A stretch of 64,000 nt of DNA from Pelobates cultripes (Eukaryota > Chordata > Amphibia > Anura > Pelobatidae): the NCBI GenBank assembly GCA_933207985.1, contig OW240916.1, positions 82,786,700 through 82,850,699 of the forward strand, written 5' to 3'. The first letter of the stretch is position 1. Every line of letters begins with the position of its first letter. The notes below the pieces were generated by a model. That model was given only the letters and a program-made list of their open reading frames with translations, searched no databases and was not told the origin of the DNA. The position numbers and the translations under genes were made by a program. Positions 9,999-23,481 of the stretch are shown here, piece by piece.

Positions 9999-10112
9999 AT
10001 GGAAGCAATTAAGAAGAAGATGCAGATGCTGAAATTGGATAAGGAGAATGCCATAGACAGAGCAGAGCAAGCCGAGGCTGATAAAAAGGCAGCTGAGGAC
10101 AAGTGCAAACAG
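9999..10112 (+). CDS. tpm4: Tropomyosin exon 1 (residues 1-38), start codon exon
   Basis: This exon encodes the first 38 residues of a high-molecular-weight tropomyosin, the coiled-coil protein that lies along actin filaments and controls access of myosin and other binders. The peptide starts [20 protein letters not shown], the near-invariant tropomyosin N-terminus that forms the head-to-tail overlap with the next molecule, and shows the heptad pattern throughout. It ends in KCKQ, which together with the second residue E and ADKKAAED points to TPM4 rather than TPM1 (MDAI...RSKQ) or TPM3. The start is the ATG with a strong Kozak context. The exon ends in phase 0 at CAG followed by the donor GTATCT at 10113. 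It corresponds to exon 1a of vertebrate tropomyosin genes. There are no stops or frameshifts. The next coding exon lies 8.5 kb downstream. Confidence 0.9.
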
Positions 10113-11889
10113 GTATCTCTCTCCATCCGTCAACAACTCTGTATTAACAGCAGCAAACTGGTCCAGCTTGTCAGCCCTTTAACTGCATGTTCTAAAAGCA
10201 GAGACCACACTAGCATATTGTAGAAATACCACATTACTTGTGATATATATTGCTGAGATCCCTTCCTCCACATGTCTACAACACTTTAACAGCATGAAAC
10301 AAGGTTAAATATGCTATGTACTTAAATTCATCAACAGTTATTGCCTAGACTATTAAAGCTATGAGTTCCACAGCACAAATAGAATGCATATTTAAACCAC
10401 TGTATCTCAGATGATCACCTTCATTCATCCTAACAACTAAATAAAAATAAAACTCTAAATTATTTTACGACAGAAAACAAGATTACTGTATTTTGTTGAG
10501 TGCCAAAAGACAATGTTATCATTGGTAGTGTAACTGACGTGTGTTAAATACTCAAAAAGTTGTTCCAAACAGGTCGTTGCTTTGGTTTCTATGGTGACTA
10601 CTCTACATTTATAACTTTACCACTGAATAGTTGTTTTGTTTTTTTTTTAATATAAAATCTCAATGAATGAGACACATGGAAAGCAACACAAAAGGCAGAA
10701 CCTCACCTATTTACCAGAGCGACAAAAAAATGCATCAGTATTGTGACCAAAAAAAAACAAAGCAGGGAGATCTATAAAAGTTGTATAGTCATTGTGGAAA
10801 CAATGAAACATTCCTGATTCCATTATTTTCCATGGTGATTCTTCCACTTTTTGAACTTCGGCTCTCTTTTATGTTCGTAACACAAATCTCCCCATATATG
10901 CTGAGCTAAAGCAGTTAAAGCAAGTTAGCATTGCATCCTCTGCTGAATTAGACCAGTGTGTCTGTCCTGCCTGTAGAGGTCATATAAACAAAAAATGTTA
11001 AAGGGAGATGAACATCAAATATTCCAACAAGTCTGCCTCCTCTCAATTCATACTCTGCATTCTTCACACAAGCTCAATGCATGTGTACAATATTTTGTTT
11101 AACCCCTTTACTCTGAGTTCAAATACCACCTCAACTGGAAGGCTTTTCCATGTATATACTGTCTAAAAAGTTCTGTTATATATTTCTCTATTGAACAGCT
11201 ATATGCTTGCAGACCTCCAAAGTGGTGGAATTTGAGGTGACGTGCAGTATTGGAGAGAAGAAAACAGCTATTGCTGAAATCCTTTATACAACACTTGATT
11301 GTTTTCAAAAATCTTTATTGATTTGTTTCAGCCTTGCCATAATAACCTTTCAGCTATAGTCTGTATTGTGCCCAGTGCAACTCTTCTTAGCTGATGATGT
11401 GCTTAATTTAAACATAATTCTACAAGAGACAAATCTTGAGAAATGCAGTTCATCTGGTTAGCATAAGCTGCATGTTGAGAAAGCCCTGATTGCATACTTA
11501 TTGGTAATGAACTATAGTAATAGCACACATTAAGTATGCTGTTGAAAAGTATACACTCTATAGTGTACCTGACTTAGATTTATATATACTCTAATTTTTT
11601 AACCCCTTTAAATGACATTTTACTTTAGGTGGTAAAATAAGTTTATAATGTACATTGTCCTTTAGTACAAATGACCTCATTTGCTATGAAAAATACATAA
11701 TTTATCGTATAGTTAAACAATGTATATACTTTCTTTGCAGCCCTATCGTTTAGACTAAAAAAAATATGATGAAAATTAATATATTTTTAAGCTGAGTTGG
11801 TTATCCTTTCTGAATATTTATATGGAAGGATTCATTTACTCGAGTTTTATAAACTAGAGTAGGTAATCAGCCGAGGTGGTAATCTGTAC

Positions 11890-12295
11890 TTAAAGGACTA
11901 CTATAGTGCCAGGAAATCAAACTCATTTTCCTGGCACTATAGGGTCTTTAGGTCCCCCCACCCTCATGGCCCCTCTCCCGCCGGGCTGAAGGGGTTAAAC
12001 CCTTACCTTTCTCCAGCATTGGGCTCCCTCGGTGCTAGGAAACTCTTCTCCCTCTCCCGACATCAGCTTTGAATGCGCATGCGCGTGCATTCAATCGGTC
12101 CATAGGAAAGCATTTCTCAGTGCTTTCCTATGGACGTCAGCGTATTCTCACTGTGATTTTCACAGTGAGAAGCGCGGTAGCGCCTCTAGCAGCTGTCAGT
12201 GAGACAGCCACTAGAGGCTGGATTAACCCTAGCTGCTATGTTTACAGCTGCACGCTTAACCCTAGATGGACCTGGTGCCTATAGTGGTCCTTTAA
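11890..12295. mobile_element. Complete TTAA-flanked MITE
   Basis: TTAA lies at 11890-11893 and 12292-12295. The ends read AAGGACTACTATAGTGCCAGG and the inverse AGGACCACTATAGGCACCAGG. An internal hairpin near the left end (GTGCCAGGAAA / TTTCCTGGCAC) and a TCTCACTGTG/CACAGTGAGA hairpin are also visible. There is no coding sequence. Confidence 0.85.
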
Positions 12296-12939
12296 ACACC
12301 TGACAAACAAATATACCATTTGGGATTTTTTTTTTTAAATTAAGTTTTCCATCCAAGTACAGTCTCCAATCCATTTGTCCAGTAAAATTGCAACAATAAA
12401 CTGAGCATTCTGTGCCACAATGTAATACATATAAACTAAAAAAAACTAAAACATTAATATGTGTTATTATTTCTGAAGCTTTCCGATGCCCATCCCACTA
12501 CTATGGTGCTGTGGCTGATGGTTTAAAACTTATTTGGTTTATATATATATTAACATATATTTGCACTAAATATTGTGCTTCAAGTGTTTTTGTTTCTTGA
12601 CTTATCTAAGCTATTGTTACATGAGCTATTTCCCTATAGATACCAGCATTTCAAATGGCTCAAAGCAGGAAAAGTACTTAATGTGCACAAATACATTATA
12701 AACATAAATTCCCTGTTTAAATAGATTTAATTGTGGGTGTTAGGGTGGCAGAGTGCCTTGATACAGTAATACACAGCAAATACACTAAACTCTTAGAAAA
12801 TAGGGTAGTAGGATAAAAAGAAAAATAATGTACTAATAATGTTTACATCTTGTGATAGATACAGACTTTGTATAAACGTGCTTCCTAGTAATACACTAAA
12901 TAAAACACAAACTAAACCATAAATGTCCTTAAAGGTCTC

Positions 12940-13320
12940 CTCTTTATTTTTACATCTTATTAGACCTTCGCCCAGTCTCCACTCCTTCAACAAATCTTTG
13001 AAAACACACTTCTTCAGGAAAGCATATCATTTAAACTGTTAGCGGGTTATAATCCCCATGACTCCTCTCCTGCAACTGTCAAAAATAACCTACTAAGTTC
13101 TCAATGAATACTTTTCTAGCAACCTATTTCATTACCCCTACTTATACCCTTTGTTTCACTATACCCCACTCACTCTAGCATGCAAGCTCATTTAGCAGGG
13201 CCCTTAACCCCTCTGTCCCTGTGTGTCCATATGTCTGGTTACAATTACATGTCTGTAAGTCCACCCATTGTACAGCGCTATGGAATTTGCTGGCGCTGTA
13301 TAAATAATATAATAATATTG
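12940..13320 (+). mobile_element. L2-clade LINE 3' end
   Basis: The + strand encodes a decayed end of a LINE ORF2 (a PSLHSFNKSLKTHFFRKAYH-like tail, followed by stops). It is followed by a 3' UTR ending TTGTACAGCGCTATGG...GGCGCTGTATAAATAAT and an (ATA)n tail. That tail also appears at 47836-47890 and, inverted, at 26762-26975 and 35200-35335. Confidence 0.7.
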
Positions 13321-15316
13321 TTTCTCCAACATATTGATGCTCGGAAGAGATGGTACTACATTCAACTTAACAGATAGAGTTAAATACATATCCCTAAGGG
13401 GTGCTTGTCAGTTAAATCCCTGGCATTCCATTCCATTCTGCTTAGAAACGCCCACCAGGGTTCAGGATAGAATGGGACACAGTGACTGGGTTTAATAGAC
13501 AACTACTTCCTAAAGTATTTAAAATGAGAACAGCTTAAACAAAATATGCACAAAAATATCAGACTCATTTTTAAAGAAACTAACTGAAGTCTTTTTCACA
13601 TACAAGGTTATTCACTAAAATGGGATTTATTTATTTCCAATTTAATTTCTTTGGCCTAAAATTTTGAATTCACGTTGAATTTCCAGCAACTACGACTTTC
13701 ATGAATAAACCTGCACGAATCGCCTCGCTTACTGTCTGCTATAGTGATTCTCTCCTTCTCCTGCAGCAATAGGGTTAACGGCTGAATATCCCTGCCACTT
13801 TCTGTGGTTTTTATTCGTTTGACAGAGAAATAGAACATTCTTTTCCTTATTTGGTAAAAAAAAGTCTGGTATGGAGCTGAAAGTTGACTACAAGCCAATT
13901 TCAGCAACGTGATCTGTCCTAGTATAGGAATTTCTTAATAAAACAGAGATTCTGTTTATTGATAGTGTGAGTTTAGAAATGTGTATGTCTGTGTTCCATG
14001 TCCTGATTCACAGAACATGAATGTGGTCACTGATTTAAATACATATGTTTTACACACACCAACAGTAGTAGTCATATTTGTTCCCTTGTAACATTTGTCT
14101 TTAAGACTAAATACAGTCTGCCAGATGGCTGTGGTTTCACTCTGCAGAACAAAGCAATATTATTAGTGGGGCCACGTTAAATGACAGAGATTATTAAAAA
14201 GACAATCATGACACAATTGGGGCCACTTTTAAGATATGCTATAAATGTTTTTAATGAAAGATGGTGGCATTTGCCCACTAAATGTGAACACCCTCCAGTT
14301 TGTTCCATTCTATCATAAATTGTAAATTCACTTTAAATCCCCCACAATTCCCATTATAGTGAATAATCCTGACTGTATAGCATAGGTATAAAACGAATTC
14401 TGCCTCGCGGTATGTAGAATTCCCATTGTGACAGAGGAAAACCAATAAATTAACTACACAAGAGATCCAATAGAGTTAATAGCATTAAATTAATTATATA
14501 TACTTTCAGGCAACACTATTGCACAATATGTAGAACTTGGAAGTTACAATTGTGTGGGAAAACATGGCCAAGAAGCAAAATCTTTTACTCCTTTTCCAAA
14601 AGAGAAGTAGACTCACGGAATAGCATCCCAGCAGAGATGGTATAATTTTTTACTGCAAATACATGTGCAATTTATTCTATATTTTATTATACAACCCTTT
14701 AAATAGTTCATGGAATAAATCCCTTTGGTCAAGCTGGACTACTACAAACTTGGCTGAAACGAGGAGTCACAGTGTACTAGCAAACCCACCCACAGACACT
14801 CTGCACTAATTCAAGAATCCAGCTCATGATGTGGGATCAAACCACAGCTGTGCATTCACTAGTTCTCTTTAAACAAGGATATCAAACATGTTAAGTCATC
14901 TAGCTAATTTTATAACAACTGATCAAGCAGACAATACGAGGGTTTAGCCAAGCTCGGGAGCACAAGTTGACTGGTATTATATCGCAGCCTACAAGAGATT
15001 TAGGGACATTAAAACGTGAGATCATTCCTGATTTTAATCTGGAGCGGACTTATGTGTGCTTTCATTGGAGTAAATTAGATTCACCAGTTGTTCTTTCTAA
15101 AGAGACAACTCCATTTTTAGCCTTAGCTGTACAGTAGAGAATATTAACCAATTTCAGCAATGTAACATGAATTCATAGAGTCCAATAATTTATGAGATTG
15201 TCCTTGAAATAAGATGACAGGCACCGCCAATAAACCCATTGAATGCTGGATAATGCTATAATCCATTATATCGGCATAGTGCTCAAACTGTTAATGGGAG
15301 ACCTAAAAAAAAATGC

Positions 15317-15420
15317 TTAAAGTGACACTGTAGGCACAATATCCATTTCATCTCATTAAATTGGATATAGTACCTAGAGACCTCTGGCACGGTCACCTCA
15401 TTCAGTGATTTATTTATTTT
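15317..15420 (+). repeat. 5' end of TTAA-type element
   Basis: It starts TTAAAGTGACACTGTAGGCAC, a variant of the T2-like terminus. No matching right end was found before about 15770. Confidence 0.4.
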
Positions 15421-16377
15421 TAGCAGTTTAACACTAAATAAGGGTCCTTGGCCACCCACAGCCCGGACCCTACTGGATCTATGGCTAAAGCATAAATTAC
15501 ACACTTCCTTACAGTAGTAAAAAAAAAATCATACCAGCAATGGGTGTTTTGTTAGGCTAACAGAGGTCAGCTGACCCTTCAGCCAATCACACTCACCCAT
15601 TGATGATCCAGCTAATGCTTCCTCATTAGCACAATCAGCACAGAGGGGATGGGCTGCTAAGCACCATCCTTTAGCATTGAAAGATTAAAAACGGTTTGAT
15701 GCTGAACGAAAAGATGACGTCAGGGAACTCCAGGTGCTATAACCATTTCATCGAGATACAGCATGAGATTTTATAAGGTTACTGTATTAATAGCACAAAA
15801 GCGAGGGTGATAATTTCCTAGCTTTTTAAAGTAACCTCAAAGGTGTTTTAACATCAATGCAGCCTTGTTAGATGCATATTGTATACCCCTTTTATAAAAA
15901 ATACTAATTTAGAAGAGAGCTTCACCATAAAACTTGCTTTGTCCATCCTGCCTTTTCTCCAGATGCTCTAACAAAATTGATGTGTCCCATAAAATGAGGA
16001 GTCATCAAAAGAGAATATTGGAAAAGTCTTAATACAAGACACATTCATTTGTTTCTATATGAACCATAGATCGAAATCACTACAAACAAGAAAAAAACTG
16101 CCAATATAGTGATAAATAGTACTGACTGCCTTTATACTGTGTAATTATAGATTAATCAACATATGTCAAGTATTTAAAATCATTGGGGGCTGTGTGTACA
16201 AGGGGTGCTGTTGTGACACAATGTGTTTTTGCATTTATGTATAAGAAGATTCCTGCCAGAAATACATACCTGTGAGCCAGCTGTGGCAGAACAGAAAAAG
16301 TGATATAATTATTAAATTTCTCACACATTATGTATAAAAATAGATGAAAAAGTGTGCCCTAGTTTTAATCACTTTAT

Positions 16378-16468
16378 CTCTGGCATTGTATGCTCTGCAA
16401 GAAAAGTCACAAATGTGAAAATAAAAATTAGAAAATTTGACAGAAAACAAAGTCACAGACATACCCCA
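16378..16468 (+). repeat. Paired repeat, copy 1 (intron 1)
   Basis: It shares TCTGGCATTG, CACAAATGTGAAA, GAAAATTTGACAGAAAA and CATNCCCCAG with 19366-19461 in the same orientation. Family unknown. The two copies lie on either side of tpm4 exon 2. Confidence 0.7.
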
Positions 16469-17566
16469 GCTTGTTGACATGCATTTAGCCCATTTAGATA
16501 TGTTTACATATACCATAGAGACGCAAAGATAATAATCTAACCAAACAGATCATGCTTAATAAAACACGTTTTTTTTTTCTTGGAGTAACTCTTTCTGTGG
16601 TGGTCCACTCCATTAAAAAAAAAAAAAGCTTAAATGTAACTTTAACTCCAGGTCAAAGGCAAGCTTCTTCCTTCCCAATCTTCCTTGGTTGACATCTCCC
16701 CCCTCGTCGAAAGGGCGGCAGGCTGGGGAGGGAGCTGTGCATTATCTTCGAATATGCAGTGTTTCACTATGAACTCACTCCAGACACCATGACCACTTCA
16801 AATCACTGAAGTGGTCCTGCTGTTTGTATCAACCGTTTAATGGTAATGAGATTGCAACATTATCCGTAACCATGAATATCTGCTGTTTTAACGTGGGAAA
16901 ATATGCATGCACACGCACAGTCTCTTGTAGATCTAAACCTGTTTAAGTTGCCCTTTGATAAGCTTGTGATGTGATCTGTGGAGCAGTCCAGGCAGCAGCT
17001 CCTTTATACATCAAACCAATATCGCCGTAAGAAGATGAATAACAATACTGGAACGTTGTAAATTCATCCAAGAGACATACCGTTAGGTATGAATGATGAT
17101 CTAAAATGACACTGGATACCCACCACTATTAAGTACTTGGCTAGAATTTTTATAAACATTTTGAAATCTTCCCAACTTGCATCATATTTTGTTAAAATAA
17201 TTCAGTTTATATAATCCTATGTGATCCTCGTTGACCTTATACTACCTCTCATTCAGAAAATAGAGATTACTTAAGACGTGGTATTTTTTTAAATAAAACT
17301 CATCATTATTACAATGTCATTTATTGGGATTGAAAATAACATTCTCTTCTTAAGCACACCAATGTCAATTGGTGTGCATAGTACCAAATCCCAATTTTAT
17401 TTGATAGTTTTCCTCTCTTCCTCAAGTCTGAAGCAATACCTTTCAAAAACTCTTGAAAGCTTGTCTTTTAAGTATTATGTTAACTCAGTAAAAAAGTATG
17501 ATTGCATATCTCAATACTCTGGTATTTTGGCATCTAGTCTACTGGACTTATATGGCTAATCCAATC

Positions 17567-17569
<3 letters not shown>

Positions 17570-17623
<54 letters not shown>

Positions 17624-17732
17624 GTATATATGTATATGTATGTATATGTATATATGTATATGTATATGTGTGTATATGTATATATGTATATGTATATGTG
17701 TGTATATGTATATATATATGTATATATATATG
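17570..17732. repeat. (TA)n / (TATG)n microsatellite
   Basis: A pure (TA)n tract grades into TATATGTATATG units. The Tyr/Ile-rich frames are repeat translations. Confidence 0.95.
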
Positions 17733-18569
17733 TTTTATAAATATTTTGCACATGGAAAACATCATAAGACATATCTCAAATCTAAATGTGACAAAGAGAG
17801 CTTTCTATACTAACATAACTTATAGAGTCTATCCTCTTTACATGAGGAACACAAACCCTAGCAATCACTGCACAGTTCTATCCCCTAGTTAAACTGTGCC
17901 ATTCCTGGTTAAATACTTCAATATTATTATTATTTAGATTATTGTTATCGAATGTCACTGCACAACCCTTGTGACACTAGTGATTATCCAGTATACGGTT
18001 TGTGGTCTGTGATTTGGGGATTTTTGAATGGTGACAGAAAACAGCGAAGTAAGAATAGGCAGCAGATCATACAATGTCAGTGACAAACCCATATATATTT
18101 TTAGTAAATACCTTTGTAATTTTCAATAGGAGGGCATTTACCTGGAGCTGCAGTATTAATATTGGCTTATACCATATAAGGCAGTTCAAATCCTTTCGTC
18201 TGGTTGAACTCTTTAAAAAATATTAATACCAAACAAAATAACCTACACTCAGTTGAATAAAGTATGGGAAAAGGTGACGTCCCCTGGTTAGTTGCCAGTT
18301 AGTTGCCACCAACTGGTTTAGCCAACAAAATTTTGCACATCGAATGTAGAATAGTGGCCCACTACACACATCACTTCTGGTGATATTAGGCAGCACTGCA
18401 TCGATTAAATAACCCCGGCAGTTCAAAATTATAACTCTCTATGACTCTATCCCTAAATAGTAACTGGCCCTGGATAAACCATCTTCCACAATAAGTAAAG
18501 GGAATGGAGGCTATAAAAAAATGTATTTGGATATGCTTGAAACTATAACTTTATTCTCTGTGTTGGTAG

Positions 18570-18695
18570 GTGGAGGATGAATTGGTGGCATTACAGAAGA
18601 AGCTAAAAGGAACAGAAGATGAACTGGACAAATATTCGGAAGCTCTGAAGGATGCTCAGGAGAAATTGGAACAAGCAGAGAAGAAGGCCACTGAT
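18570..18695 (+). CDS. tpm4: Tropomyosin exon 2 (residues 39-80)
   Basis: This 126-nt exon encodes 42 residues beginning [20 protein letters not shown] and ending in EKKATD, continuing the unbroken tropomyosin heptad repeat from exon 1 in phase 0. The acceptor is a TTGGTAG end at 18563-18569 and the donor is GTAAGT at 18696, both canonical. It matches the single exon 2 (2b-type) of vertebrate tropomyosins. The 42-residue length equals one of the roughly 40-residue actin-binding periods of the molecule. The peptide VEDEL after KCKQ fits TPM4 of amphibians. No alternative exon 2a-like segment was found in intron 1. Exon 3 and the later exons are not in the window. Confidence 0.92.
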
Positions 18696-19365
18696 GTAAG
18701 TCTTCCGTGTGCATATTATATCCATTCCTTGCAATATTGATTTTTCTTTAGATGAAGAAGCTGTATTCACATAACTGTTTTGACCCAAAACCTTGTTAAT
18801 GGGATAAAGGCATGATGCTAAACGTAAGCCCCACACATTATCCATATGATTCGGTCCACCAATAAGATCTCCACGATAAAGAAGATATTATTGTCTCTTT
18901 TGTGGTTTATTATGGTCCCTGAATTCTATTTTAGTGTATTTATTTATTTATTTATGTGCTTTTTAATGTATTTAATCTTTGAATCATATTTCTTCATCAG
19001 GTCAGTTCATGATTTTTGTGCTTGGACCTGTGAGAAGTCATTCATAGGTAGTCTACTAAAGTGAGCATAATTGCAATTCTTATGTGGATATTAACCGAAA
19101 CAAAAAAGTTAATGGCACTTGTTCATTAGAATTGATTGTACTCTAATCTATTTTACATTATGAACAAGGGCTGACTTATTAAGTATGAAACTGAATTGCA
19201 CTTGGTTGTTCTTGGACTAACTGGATGCTTATTGATTAATTAGGAGATGAGCGTTGTACATGTAACTTCATACATGAAAACACTTCAAATATTGACTAAA
19301 GATGTGATCAAGAACTGGGCTATGCCAGGACATTTTAGTTCTTTTTCAATAGTTTCCCCCATCTT

Positions 19366-19461
19366 GTGTCTGGCATTGGCTGCCCTGCAAGGGAAAGTCA
19401 CAAATGTGAAATAAAAAAGTTTTTGAAAATTTGACAGAAAAAAAATCAGACATTCCCCAGA
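19366..19461 (+). repeat. Paired repeat, copy 2 (intron 2)
   Basis: Second copy of the repeat at 16378-16468, same orientation, about 3 kb away with tpm4 exon 2 between them. Confidence 0.7.
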
Positions 19462-19861
19462 CACTCTATTATTCATTAATACACAACTAAATGCAAAATG
19501 AAGAAAGATTGTAGCAGCGACTTGTGAGTGTCTTCTGATCCAGATGGTGCTCAGTGCATGTAAAAGAGCAGGAGACACAATATAGTGCAGTAGGTACTTA
19601 TACTTGGTGAAGAAAATATAGAAATGCACTTGGAGTTTTTTGGAGCTTCTGATTAGCTCCAAATAGTAGCGCTTGGACGCCGAGGATATACTGGTGCAGC
19701 AACAATTTTCTAAGAAGTGTGTCAGGATCCAGATGCACTGTATGGGAGTCCTGGCGTGGGTAGTAGCAGCTCACGGATGCAGATGTGGCATAAAATGAAT
19801 ATAAAAACAACCTATAGTGCTCACTGATAAAAAAAAAGCAGTATTAAAATAAAATTAAAAA

Positions 19862-20055
19862 AGAGGGGTACTCACAAAAGGAGAGCCAAAATGGTTTTGC
19901 AAAATCCAAATAGCATAGGTGCTATAATCCCCACCAAGGATATTTCTGGAGTCCTCATGGATAAAATGTTCGAAAAGCAGTTAGGAGGGTCCAAAGTAGA
20001 AATACACTTTACGCGTTTCGCCAAATCACAGGCTTTCTCAAAAGTGTTTTATTCA
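19862..20055 (+). repeat. Repeat containing ACGCGTTTCG motif
   Basis: TACTCACAAAAGGAGAGCC leads into TTTACGCGTTTCGCC and CACAGGCTTTCTCAAAAG. A similar motif context occurs at 32020-32070 (GAGGAAGCCCATATCGTCAAAACGC) and near 49210. I recognise it as a recurrent frog repeat but cannot name the family. Confidence 0.4.
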
Positions 20056-20861
20056 TTATACACAACTAAATGTCTGGCAAAATTGGGTCAAAACAGATTG
20101 TACCGTCTAAAAGAGAACATTTGGAATGAATGTAATTTAAGACTAGTCAGCAATCTAGAACTCCAGATAAATAAACTTTACTAAAGATAATACATTTGTT
20201 ATTTCTATTTGTTGTAATCCTTAATGTCACTTTGTGTTTATACACTGAAACTTACAAATCAAATTACAGATTTCTATAGAATGTTTCATTTTGTTCTTGG
20301 ATTCTCAGATAACAGATTGATGTTGGCGATTTACCTTATATGTTGCCAAACAAATATAAGATCATTGCTAATTCAACTGAACCAGACCAGCAGATTACTT
20401 GATTTATACCGATTCTCCTTTAGCATTCAGCATTCAGTGCTGTTTATATCATGTCCACATGAGGGCAGCAAAAGAAAAACATTTTACTTCTCGAAATGAA
20501 TAAACCGCATAAATTATTGAGGAAATTATAGTATAGAAAATATCCACATCAGGATTTCCAGCTAAATTATAGATTGTCTGTGACTACTTCAATTTACTTT
20601 TAGCTACCATGTGCATTTTTTTTCTAACTACATGCTATCGAGATATTATTTGAAAATAAATATGCAATCAGCATGTGTGTTTAATAGATTTTGCATTCGG
20701 TTTCAATTGAATCGCAATTCGTCCAAAATCTGAATGGCAACTCTGAATTGACATATGGGCAAATTAAGAACATGGGACAGCCACTAAATGTTAATTTTAT
20801 TCAAAGATCAGTTGAGAAGTTATAAACAAAGGGAACAAGGAGGAGAAATAAAAAAAAAAAA

Positions 20862-20949
20862 TAAAACCAGTAAAAAAATCTACATTTATGTTATATAATT
20901 AATAAATATATAATATATAAATATAGATTTTTTTTTTTTACTGGTTTTC
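20862..20949. repeat. Long A/T-rich hairpin
   Basis: AAAACCAGTAAAAAAATCTA at the left pairs with TAGATTTTTTTTTTTTACTGGTTTT at the right, around an A/T-rich loop of about 40 bp. Confidence 0.7.
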
Positions 20950-21127
20950 TTCTTACTTAATCTGTAAACCAAATGGAGCAACAATGTGCTTATTACTGTA
21001 GTGCAATATATATATATACATAATATTTAAATATATATTTACTATCTTCATTGTTGCGCAACATAGACAAAATTCAATTTGTCTGAAACCAAATTTATTT
21101 ATTTTTTGCACTTCACGTCTAGTGTTT

Positions 21128-21290
21128 TCCTATAGACTGTAAGCTTGTTTGAGCAGGGTCTTCCTTAAACTATCGTTCCTATACGTTTTCTTGTAATTGT
21201 GTTATCTATAGTTAAATCCCCCTTCTCATAATATTGTAAAGCACTACAGAATATGTTGGTGCTATATAAATGACAATAATAATAATCATG
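21128..21290 (+). repeat. LINE 3' tail, L2-like variant
   Basis: CTGTAAGCTTGTTTGAGCAG through ATTGTAAAGCACTACAGAAT and TGGTGCTATATAAATGACAA, ending in (AAT)n. A second copy is at 41470-41637. Confidence 0.6.
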
Positions 21291-21740
21291 CTATATTGTC
21301 AGCAAAATTTCACGTCATATGTTTTTACAAATATACAGATATACAAATTGAAATTATACTCTGTTATTCAGTAAATGTCATATTGTAGGGAATTAAAATC
21401 CAAATAGTGAAATGTAAGCTAAAATCTACAAGTTGCAAGTTGTAACTATTGCTGAGTTAGAGAATATTTCAGAAAATCAACCGTTTTTACCCAAAGTTTG
21501 CAAATGAAATGTTGCTACAGTTCACTGTTTGCAAATAAGCCCTTTAATTTTTAAGTGCACCCGTCTTGTGTATGTGTACTGTTACTGTGCATTATCATTT
21601 TTAACATACTTAAACTTGAGGAAATCAGATGCAATGTGGTATTAATCTCAGGAGTCTAATTTGGTAGCATGAAAATAATCCTCATAAATCAAACATTATT
21701 TCTGAAATAGTTTACATTAAAATCTCATAAACAGCATTAA

Positions 21741-22440
21741 TTAAAGGGTCACTCCAAACCTTATTTTTTTTTTTAGGTTTATTTTTATCAGTAATGTTTT
21801 TTTTTTATCAGTAAAACGGTTATTTCTGGTTTTGTTTCCACCTTCCTACTAAAACTAACCCTGATAAAAAAAACTTAACTGGAATCCAGCTGTGGGCAAA
21901 GGTCCCCTCGCTGGTTTCCACTCCTCTTCTGAAGACATAGCCTCACTCGTGCAGTCCAATCTAATTCTTCTCATAGAGTGGCCATTGATAAGGCCATTTC
22001 AATAGCTCAGACTGCATGTGCATGCTCTAAGCCCCTTAAGAGGAAGGGATTTTTTTAATTTTTTTAAAGCAATAAAAAAACCATTTGCTTAATGGGACAG
22101 GAGGGCAGGCACGGCAGGGAGGTATTACATGGAAAAAGGAGGGAGGGGAGATGAATGCATCCCATTGCAGGCACAGGCATCAAGAGTAGAAGCTCTGTAT
22201 GTCTGTCATTAACGCGCAGTGCGGACCAATCAAACACCAAAAATTTTAACATAAATTTACTTTAAGTAGCCTAGAACTAGCCCACGGCTCAAAAGTGATT
22301 ATTCCTCTGTACATTCAGTGTTTCCAGCAGAAACACTGCCCATACAGACTCCTACCACCATGACCACCTCGAAAAGCAGAAATGGTCATGGTGGTTTCAG
22401 TGCCCTAGTAATCAGTTATACGTAAATGATTTACAAATAT
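21741..22440. repeat. TTAA-type element, left end and body
   Basis: It starts TTAAAGGGTCACTCCAAACC. Near 22365-22400 is a GACCACCTCGAAAAGCAGAAATGGTC region that behaves like the inverted arm, but no clean TTAA right end is visible. Confidence 0.45.
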
Positions 22441-23481
22441 TCAGTCCGGAATGTGGTGTGGCAGTGCAAAGTTTGTGACCCAGCCCCCACCATCCCCAGA
22501 AATGGAGAAGCATAGAAAAGTGTAGTGCAACTGTATGTTTAAATGCACTCACAATGTGCTAGGCAATAATTTAATAGTATTTTAGCCCACAGGTGATTTC
22601 TTCAGTAGATCTCTCCATATGGGCAACACTGCTTGCCCACCTGCTTGGCATTCTCTTACCTCATTCATTTTATGAATATTTCATAATGCTAAATTCCTCA
22701 TGAAATACTCTTGTTGAGTGGTGGAATTTCACTGAAAATCTAATACCATCACAAGTTGTCATAAAACAAATTAGGGACTCCTTTGTCTTATGGTAAATCC
22801 TGAAGTTGGCAAACTGTGTTTCTATTTCCATTCTCCTGTGTCAGTTCCCACAGTCATTGCTAGAGACATCTGTGGGAAAAAGACATGCTCTTGCACATTG
22901 AGTGTTGCTGTGTGGAGGATCCTGTTGTCTAGCAAGATCCTCCATGGACCTCTGTGTTGTATTGTTTTATTCTCGACAGTACAGCAGATGACATGCCAGG
23001 AACTGAAGGAAGAAGGTGGCTGAACCCATGAGGGAGAGCTTCAGGTAATTGTAGCTCACCTCTGCTTACCGGCCCAGAGCTGCATGCCAAGCAGCAATGT
23101 CACTTTCAAGGGTCTTCGCAAAAATGGCAAAGAACCCTGAAGGTGACAGAACTGCTTTAAGACAGAAGTTGAAAGTTCTTCTAGGACTTTTAAAATTAAT
23201 GTGTTCTTTGAAAAGCATGCTTTTCAGAGTATCAACGATACAGTCTTGCAGCGATAGATTACAGTGGTTACATCTGTATCTCTGTCTGCAACACATGCCA
23301 AGGAATTCTAAAGTATCATCAATGTTACTGATGTTCTGTGGTACAACATGCTGACTTGCTGAAAGAGAACCTTCTCTGAATCATAAAAAAAGCTTGGTTT
23401 GGTCACATTGTTGAGCTGTTTCTGGCATGGAGGTTTAACTGGATGTTCTCTGCCTACATGGAGTCAGAATTAGTGAACCTA

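Larger units (their letters stand above)
10113..18569 (+). other. tpm4: tpm4 intron 1
   Basis: The 8,457-bp intron has donor GTATCT and an acceptor ending in TTGGTAG. Recognised contents are a TTAA MITE (11890-12295), an L2-type LINE 3' end (12940-13320), a TTAA-type 5' end (15317), one copy of a paired repeat (16378-16468) and a TA-rich microsatellite (17570-17732). The stretches 10113-11889, 13321-15316 and 15770-16377 show nothing I can classify and no further exon. Confidence 0.8.

Noticed and set aside
17556..17813. Tyr/Ile-rich frames
   Set aside because: They are translations of the TA/TATG microsatellite.
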